A stretch of DNA of 64,000 nt from Bog-159 sp049520215 (GTDB lineage: Bacteria > Acidobacteriota > Terriglobia > Bryobacterales > Bryobacteraceae), in assembly GCA_049520215.1 (NCBI GenBank), contig JBEKPZ010000016.1, positions 1 through 64,000 on the forward strand. Reading direction: 5' to 3'. Within the stretch, counting starts at the first letter, position 1. Each line of letters starts with the position of its first letter. A program made the translations under genes and the position numbers. Positions 59,554 to 64,000 of the stretch are shown piece after piece. The notes below the pieces were generated by a model that saw only the letters and a program-made list of their open reading frames with translations, had not been told where the DNA came from and ran no database searches.

Positions 59554-62016
59554 ATGCTCCATGACCTTCGGTACGCGTTGCGCACCCTGCGGAAGAGCCC
59601 TGGGTTCGCTCTGGTAGCTATTATTTCGCTGGCGCTGGGAATTGGCGCCAACTCAGCCATGTTCAGCCTGGCGGATGCGATTCTGCTGCGGCCGCTGCCG
59701 GTGCCGCATGCTTCCGAGCTCATCGTGGTGCAGTCGCAATTGCGCGGCGAGGCCATCGGCGGGATCTTCCAGTACTCCGGGCTGTCTTATCCGGATTTCA
59801 AGGACCTCCGCGACCGGAACAAATCCTACAAGGGTTTGACGGCCTCCCAATACTCGCAGTTTGGATTCGCAACCGAAAAAGGCGCACTGCCGCAGATGAA
59901 ATTCGGCGAGTTGGTGAGCGGCGATTTTTTTAGCGTCATGGATGTGCCGACTGCCTTGGGGCGGGCCTTCCGGCCGGACGAAGACAGCGTGCCGGGCCGC
60001 GACGCGGTGGCGGTCCTGGGCCACGACTTATGGCGCACGGATTTCGCTTCGAATGCGAACGTTATTGGGAGAACCATCTTCCTGAACAACGTCCCATTTA
60101 CGGTGATCGGCGTGGCGCCGGAGCCGTTCACCGGATCGAACGGATCGATTCATTCCGCGCTCTTTGTCCCGCTGGCGATGGGACCCCGTCTGCAGGACGA
60201 CCTGCAGAAGAGCATGCTCGAGAAGCGCGATAACCGCGGCATGACCGTATACGGGCGGCTGAAACCGGGTGTCGGCGTGGCACAAGCCGCGGCCGAGGCC
60301 AGGGTAGTCTCGCAGCAACTCGCCCAGGCCTACCCGGCTACCAATCGAACCTGCTCCATGGTGGTCGACTCGGACGTCGAAGCCAGGCTCAAGCAGAGTC
60401 CGCCCGACACCGCGCTGGTGTTTTTCCTGTTGGCGCTGGCCGCCGTGGTTTTGGCGATCGCTTGTGCCAACGTGATGAATATCCTGTTGAGCCGGGCCCG
60501 GGCGCGCTCGCGCGAGATCGCCGTCCGGCTGGCGATCGGGGCGGGCCGGGGCCGCCTGGTGCGGCAACTGTTGACCGAGAGCCTGGTGATCGCGGCGGCC
60601 GGCGGAGTGCTGGGCCTGCTGGTGGCCAAGGCCGGCGCCGATCTGTTTGCGCAGATCAAGTTTCCCGTGGACATACCCATTGTGCTGGACGTGAAGCTGG
60701 ACCCGCGGGTGCTGCTCTTCACCATACTCGCCTCGGTGGCCAGCGCCCTGGTATTCGGACTGGCGCCGGCGCTACAGAGTTCGCATCCCGACCTGGTGCC
60801 GGCGTTGAAGTCCGGAAAGTCGGATGACGGCAAGCGCCGGCGGCTCCTGGGAAGGAACACGCTGGTGATTGCGCAGGTGGCCGGAGCGCTTCTGCTCCTG
60901 GTTTTCGCGACGCAGGCTTACCGCGGCGCATCGATTGTGATGTCCAGGCCCGCCGGTTTCCGTACCAACCATCTGCTGATGGCCAGCTTCAACCCCACGC
61001 TGGCGAGGTACACGCCGGATCAGACCAAGGGATTCTATAAGCTGCTGCTGGAGAGGGAGCGAAACCTCCCGAACGTGAAATCCGCGGCGCTCACACAGGC
61101 TGTGCCGATGCTGCCGGGAGGCGACAGCAGCCGGCTGGTTCCGGAAGGCGTCAAGCTGCCGCTGGGGACCGAGGCGATCACCGTGATTTCGAACACGGTC
61201 AGCGAGGGTTACTTCGACGCCCTGAACGTGCCGATTGTCCAGGGCCGGCCCTTCCTGGAGAGCGACCGGGCCGATTCCCGGCCGGTGGCCATCGTGAATG
61301 AGCTGTTCGCCCGTAAGTATTATCCCAACCAGAGCCCCATCGGCAAACGGCTGCGGCTGAAAGGCGACAAGGACGAGGTTCTCGAGATCGTCGGTGTGGC
61401 CCGGCAGAGCAAGTACTTCTTCCTGGTCGAGCCGCCCATTGAATACCTCTACCGGCCGCTTTCCCAAAACCCGCAGCAGGCCATGACCATCCTGGTCGAG
61501 ACCGCCGGTCCTTCCAGCGTGGCGGCCGCGCCGCTACGCGACAGTGTCCGCTCTTTGGATGCCAACCAGCCGATGTACGGTGTTCGCACCATGGAGGAGG
61601 TCGTCGACCAGCGTGCCAACAATACCCTCGGGATATTGACGGAAGCAATCGGGGGGATGGGGCTACTCGGGCTGATCCTGGCGATGGTGGGACTCTACGG
61701 CGTGATGTCGTATTCGGTAAGCCTGCGGTCGCGGGAGATCGGAATCCGCATGGCCATCGGCGCGGGCCGCTCCGGGGTGCTGGGCATGGTCATGAAGCAG
61801 GGCATGGTGCTGACAGCCGCCGGTGTTTCGCTCGGTCTGCTGCTCTGCTTGCTGGCGAGCAAGGCGGTCACCGCCGCGTTGAGCGTGCCGGCGTTCAATG
61901 TGCCTTTCGTGGCGCTGGTGACGGCCGGCCTGGTGGTTGCGGCGGCGCTGGGCGCGTATGCTCCGGCGTGGCGCGCGTCGCGGCTGGATCCGAATGCCGT
62001 GCTGCGGCAGGAGTAG
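59554..62016 (+). CDS. MacB-like orphan ABC permease (ADOP family)
   Basis: The 820-residue protein starts HDLRYALRTLRKSPGFALVA and has two FtsX-type halves, each with three or four helices. They are separated by a long periplasmic MacB_PCD domain (EPFTGSNGSIHSALFVPLAM; VAIVNELFARKYYPNQSPIG). The final helices include MGLLGLILAMVGLYGVMSYS and RSREIGIRMAIGAGRSGVLG. No ATPase gene is adjacent. These duplicated orphan permeases are expanded in Acidobacteria, and they probably export or sense peptides or lipids. Confidence 0.88.
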   Translation: MLHDLRYALRTLRKSPGFALVAIISLALGIGANSAMFSLADAILLRPLPVPHASELIVVQSQLRGEAIGGIFQYSGLSYPDFKDLRDRNKSYKGLTASQYSQFGFATEKGALPQMKFGELVSGDFFSVMDVPTALGRAFRPDEDSVPGRDAVAVLGHDLWRTDFASNANVIGRTIFLNNVPFTVIGVAPEPFTGSNGSIHSALFVPLAMGPRLQDDLQKSMLEKRDNRGMTVYGRLKPGVGVAQAAAEARVVSQQLAQAYPATNRTCSMVVDSDVEARLKQSPPDTALVFFLLALAAVVLAIACANVMNILLSRARARSREIAVRLAIGAGRGRLVRQLLTESLVIAAAGGVLGLLVAKAGADLFAQIKFPVDIPIVLDVKLDPRVLLFTILASVASALVFGLAPALQSSHPDLVPALKSGKSDDGKRRRLLGRNTLVIAQVAGALLLLVFATQAYRGASIVMSRPAGFRTNHLLMASFNPTLARYTPDQTKGFYKLLLERERNLPNVKSAALTQAVPMLPGGDSSRLVPEGVKLPLGTEAITVISNTVSEGYFDALNVPIVQGRPFLESDRADSRPVAIVNELFARKYYPNQSPIGKRLRLKGDKDEVLEIVGVARQSKYFFLVEPPIEYLYRPLSQNPQQAMTILVETAGPSSVAAAPLRDSVRSLDANQPMYGVRTMEEVVDQRANNTLGILTEAIGGMGLLGLILAMVGLYGVMSYSVSLRSREIGIRMAIGAGRSGVLGMVMKQGMVLTAAGVSLGLLLCLLASKAVTAALSVPAFNVPFVALVTAGLVVAAALGAYAPAWRASRLDPNAVLRQE

Positions 62017-62097
62017 TGTGTCCTCAAATCCCTTCCACCCGGGCACCCCAACCGCGCCATGCGAGCCGTACCATTTGTGGACGACCGTTCTCTAGGT

Positions 62098-62367
62098 CTA
62101 GGCGGCGATTCTCCCCTGAGGCTCGGCTACGTCGACGTACGCGAACAGCAAATCCCGGAATTCGGGATTCTCAAGATGGTTTGAAACGCTCTGCCCTTCA
62201 GGCACCTGTTGTCCGGCCTCTCGATAGGCTTCGAGGTTGATACGGATCGCTTCGCTGGCAGCGCGCTTGGCTGCTTCGATGTTTTCTCCATAGGTGGCGA
62301 TAGCCAAATCGGGCGCCTGCACCGCAAATCCCGTCTCGGTTTGTTCCAGCATAATTAGAAATCGCAT
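62098..62367 (-). CDS. HicB-type antitoxin
   Basis: The 89-residue protein begins MRFLIMLEQTETGFAVQAPD, the HicB partial RNase-H fold strand pattern. It continues GENIEAAKRAASEAIRINLE and ends without a clear DNA-binding domain. Its ATG overlaps the stop of the upstream hicA-like gene by one base (TAATG). It appears intact, while the toxin is frameshifted. Confidence 0.75.
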   Translation of the reverse strand: MRFLIMLEQTETGFAVQAPDLAIATYGENIEAAKRAASEAIRINLEAYREAGQQVPEGQSVSNHLENPEFRDLLFAYVDVAEPQGRIAA

Positions 62368-62566
62368 TACCTGATCTCCAGTCTGATTTTCTTCACCGTG
62401 TCCAACGCCCGCCCCACCGGTACATCCTTTTGGGGATGTACGATAGTGACTATAAACCGGCTCGCTGGATGCTTGAAGTTGTGGTGGTCTCCCTCACGCC
62501 GACCAATTTCCATCCAAATTCCTCGGCCAGCTTGACCAGCTCGCGACTTGTGTATCGCTTGGGCAT
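62367..62566 (-). pseudogene. frameshifted HicA-type toxin
   Basis: The start ATG at 62566 gives MPKRYTSRELVKLAEEFGWK and LVGVRE. Near 62483-62492 the frame shifts; the other frame supplies GDHHNFKHPASRFIVTIVHP with the catalytic His, followed by a normal end and a TAA at 62367-62369. Together these make a standard HicA mRNA interferase of about 66 residues. As written, the toxin frame stops at 62450 with an unrelated tail. Confidence 0.75.
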
Positions 62567-62656
62567 GAATCGGGCTGAAATCCCCTTGTCCCATGCCGCT
62601 GACATGGCGGCCAAGACGCCATATCCGCGTCGGCTGACAAGTGAGTATGACGTTTG

Positions 62657-62761
62657 TAGGCGGGCAATCCTGCCTTCAGCCGGCCTCTGCGACCGTGACG
62701 AAGCGCCGTGAAAAGCAGGAGCCGCCTGAAAGGCGGCTGCGGCCATGATTGGCCGCCCCAC
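62657..62761. repeat. degenerate composite hairpin repeat
   Basis: GGCGGGCAATCCTGCC, GCCGCCTGAAAGGCGGC, GGCCATGATTGGCC and GCCCCAC are recognisable, with an unrelated 30-bp stretch (GCGACCGTGACGAAGCGCCG) in the middle. It lies upstream of the hicA start. Confidence 0.78.
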
Positions 62762-63220
62762 GGTGCAACCGAACTGCCACTATTCAAAGGGACTATCTGT
62801 ACGATGTACTAGCCGCGTTTTTATCCGGTACACCACGCTTGGCGCCTGCCAACCTGCTTTGTCCGGCCCGGGTGCGCGCAGTACCGGTCCCCGGTCGCGC
62901 CAAGGCCGTGTTTCCGTCAGGATTGCCGTCCTGCCCGAGGATCACACCCGCTGTCCAAGCCGTGCGTTGCCGACTTTCCGTTCTCTATTGTCACGTTGCA
63001 GTCGCCCAGCACACAGAACCTCAAGAAGCAGTGCTGTCATTTCCAACAAGGCCGTCGATAAATCCAACAACAACCAATCATGCTGAAGACTCAAGGGGTT
63101 AGCGGGCCTCGCTGTAACAGGGGTGTCGAGAAACGCGGCACCGCCGGCCGGTGTTGAGTTTTTCCACGCCTGTAACTGCCTGCAAATACAACAGATAATC
63201 AGCTATAAAACTACACAATG
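62762..63220. other. 459-bp stretch without a gene
   Basis: I see no supported coding frame, RNA gene or repeat. Base use looks unstructured, with some AT-rich sequence near 63050-63100 and 63170-63215. It ends at a sigma-54-like site. Confidence 0.5.
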
Positions 63221-63236
63221 TGGCCCGAGACGTGCC
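63221..63236 (+). promoter_or_regulatory. sigma-54-like promoter before the GcvH-like gene
   Basis: TGGCCCGAGACGTGCC has GG at 63222-63223 and GC at 63234-63235 with ten bases between, and shares TGGCCC-N5-GTGC with the pilin promoter. The start codon is 31 bases downstream. No palindromic operator like the one at 55552 was found nearby. Confidence 0.5.
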
Positions 63237-63266
63237 CTGTATGGCATTGGAAAAAGGAGGCACGTC

Positions 63267-63935
63267 ATGACAGTCATTTTGGTTTTGGTAACATTCTCGA
63301 TTTTCATCCTGCTGGATTGGGTAGTCAACCGGCGGAAAGCGCCACAGGTCGTTGCGGTGCCGGCACACACGACAGCCTTGTCGTTGGATCAATCTTATGT
63401 AGAAGGGTTTCTGGTTCCCGAGCAGTTGTCTTATCACCCCGGTCACAGTTGGGCTATGCAGGAACGCCGCAATCTGGTGCGGATCGGCATAGACGATTTC
63501 GCGGCCGCCTTGGCGGGACACGTCGAGCGCATCGAGCTGCCGAAGCCAGGGCAGTGGATCCGGCAAGGCCAAAAGGCATGGTCTTTGTTCCGGGATGGCG
63601 AAAAGACCGAGATGGTGTCGCCGACCGAAGGCGAAGTCATTGAAATCAATCCGGAAGTCGCTGCGAATCCGGAGTTGCTGCGGAAAGACCCTTACGGCAG
63701 GGGCTGGCTGGCGCTGATCCACGTTCCCGACGAAGAGAGCACCACGCGCAACCTGGTTCCGAAGGGATTGGTGCGGAGCTGGATGCGGGAAGCCGTGGGG
63801 CGGCTGTATGCGCACCAACCACAGCTTGCGGGCGCGGTGGCGGCCGATGGCGGTCTGCCCACGGAAGATCTGCTGGCGAGCCTGCCGGACGCCAACTGGC
63901 GGCAGGTGACTAGCGAATTCTTCCTCACTGCGTAG
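63267..63935 (+). CDS. membrane-anchored GcvH-like lipoyl-domain protein
   Basis: The 222-residue protein has an N-terminal transmembrane helix (VILVLVTFSIFILLDWVV). A lipoyl/GcvH-like domain follows with YHPGHSWAMQERRNLVRIGI, DDFAAALAGHVERIELPKPG and GEKTEMVSPTEGEVIEINPE. Lys113 is at the position lipoylated in glycine-cleavage H protein. No gcvT or gcvP genes are near. Such anchored H-like proteins may shuttle acyl or redox groups at the membrane. AAAGGAGG precedes the ATG at 63267. Confidence 0.82.
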   Translation: MTVILVLVTFSIFILLDWVVNRRKAPQVVAVPAHTTALSLDQSYVEGFLVPEQLSYHPGHSWAMQERRNLVRIGIDDFAAALAGHVERIELPKPGQWIRQGQKAWSLFRDGEKTEMVSPTEGEVIEINPEVAANPELLRKDPYGRGWLALIHVPDEESTTRNLVPKGLVRSWMREAVGRLYAHQPQLAGAVAADGGLPTEDLLASLPDANWRQVTSEFFLTA

Positions 63936-63988
63936 ATTTCCCACACTTTTGCCGGGAAGTGAGGTATAAAAGAGTTAGACACCCGATT

Positions 63989-64000
63989 ATGTCTAAAGCC
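63989..64000 (+). CDS. possible start of a further gene, cut by the window edge
   Basis: Four codons, MSKA, remain open at the edge after an AT-rich GGTATAAAAGAG stretch. No strong ribosome binding site is visible and the call rests only on position. Confidence 0.25.

Overview
The window is a high-G+C bacterial chromosome segment that most resembles a soil Acidobacteriota genome of the Solibacter/Bryobacter type. This is inferred from gene families, not from a marker gene. The main pointers are a duplicated-domain MacB-like orphan permease (59554-62016), a giant TonB-receptor-like protein with an N-terminal carboxypeptidase-regulatory domain (40301-43505), secreted Gfo/Idh/MocA and DUF1080-like proteins, a class II DAHP synthase, a Flp pilin and many small hypothetical proteins. 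No rRNA, CRISPR array, integrase, transposase or phage gene was seen.

Layout. 1-5355: housekeeping (EgtD-like methyltransferase fragment, fabI, recG, rsmD). 5880-13365: transporters, a two-domain esterase and a lone receiver protein, with two wrecked toxin-antitoxin loci and a sigma-factor scrap. 13394-15499: a frameshifted GT39-type glycosyltransferase. 15869-22684: an ECF sigma factor, a large FecR-type membrane protein and two ABC ATPase/permease pairs. 23138-26888: a three-gene cassette with a clan CD (C25/caspase-like) peptidase, lying between a truncated and a longer copy of the start of an ATP-grasp gene. 26889-31182: ATP-grasp pseudogene, YbdK-type carboxylate-amine ligase, M29 aminopeptidase and a second ATP-grasp-like protein. 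31214-34535: alcohol dehydrogenase, A-type Fe-S carrier, and an ECF sigma/anti-sigma/CpxP-like operon. 34601-43505: diguanylate cyclase, an ammonia-lyase carrying the tyrosine-selective His-Leu pair, two exported proteins, class II DAHP synthase and the TonB-like protein. 44070-48997: Tat-type aminotransferase, SulP transporter, tRNA scrap and a CpxAR-like two-component system. 49101-55506: exported sugar-related proteins, a SurA-like lipoprotein, a PQQ-propeller protein, a DmpA peptidase and a Uma2-family protein. 55552-62016: a Flp pilin behind a good sigma-54 promoter and operator, a toroid cyclase-like protein, a DUF362 protein, a GT87-like protein and the duplicated permease. 62098-64000: a broken hicAB locus and a membrane-anchored GcvH-like protein behind a second sigma-54-like site.

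Two themes stand out. First, the window is peppered with dispersed repeats: about twenty modular hairpin elements, many bounded by GTGGGGC and GCCCCAC, and four copies of a GAAGTCAGAAGACA tandem motif. Several genes terminate inside these repeats and take their last residues from them. Second, many genes are broken by small frameshifts or deletions: three toxin-antitoxin loci, the GT39 enzyme, the TonB-like protein and the ATP-grasp gene. The ATP-grasp gene and the truncated ParE look like true decay. Shifts at a G8 run, a GGC run and a CG run could also be sequencing errors, so read-level checking matters.
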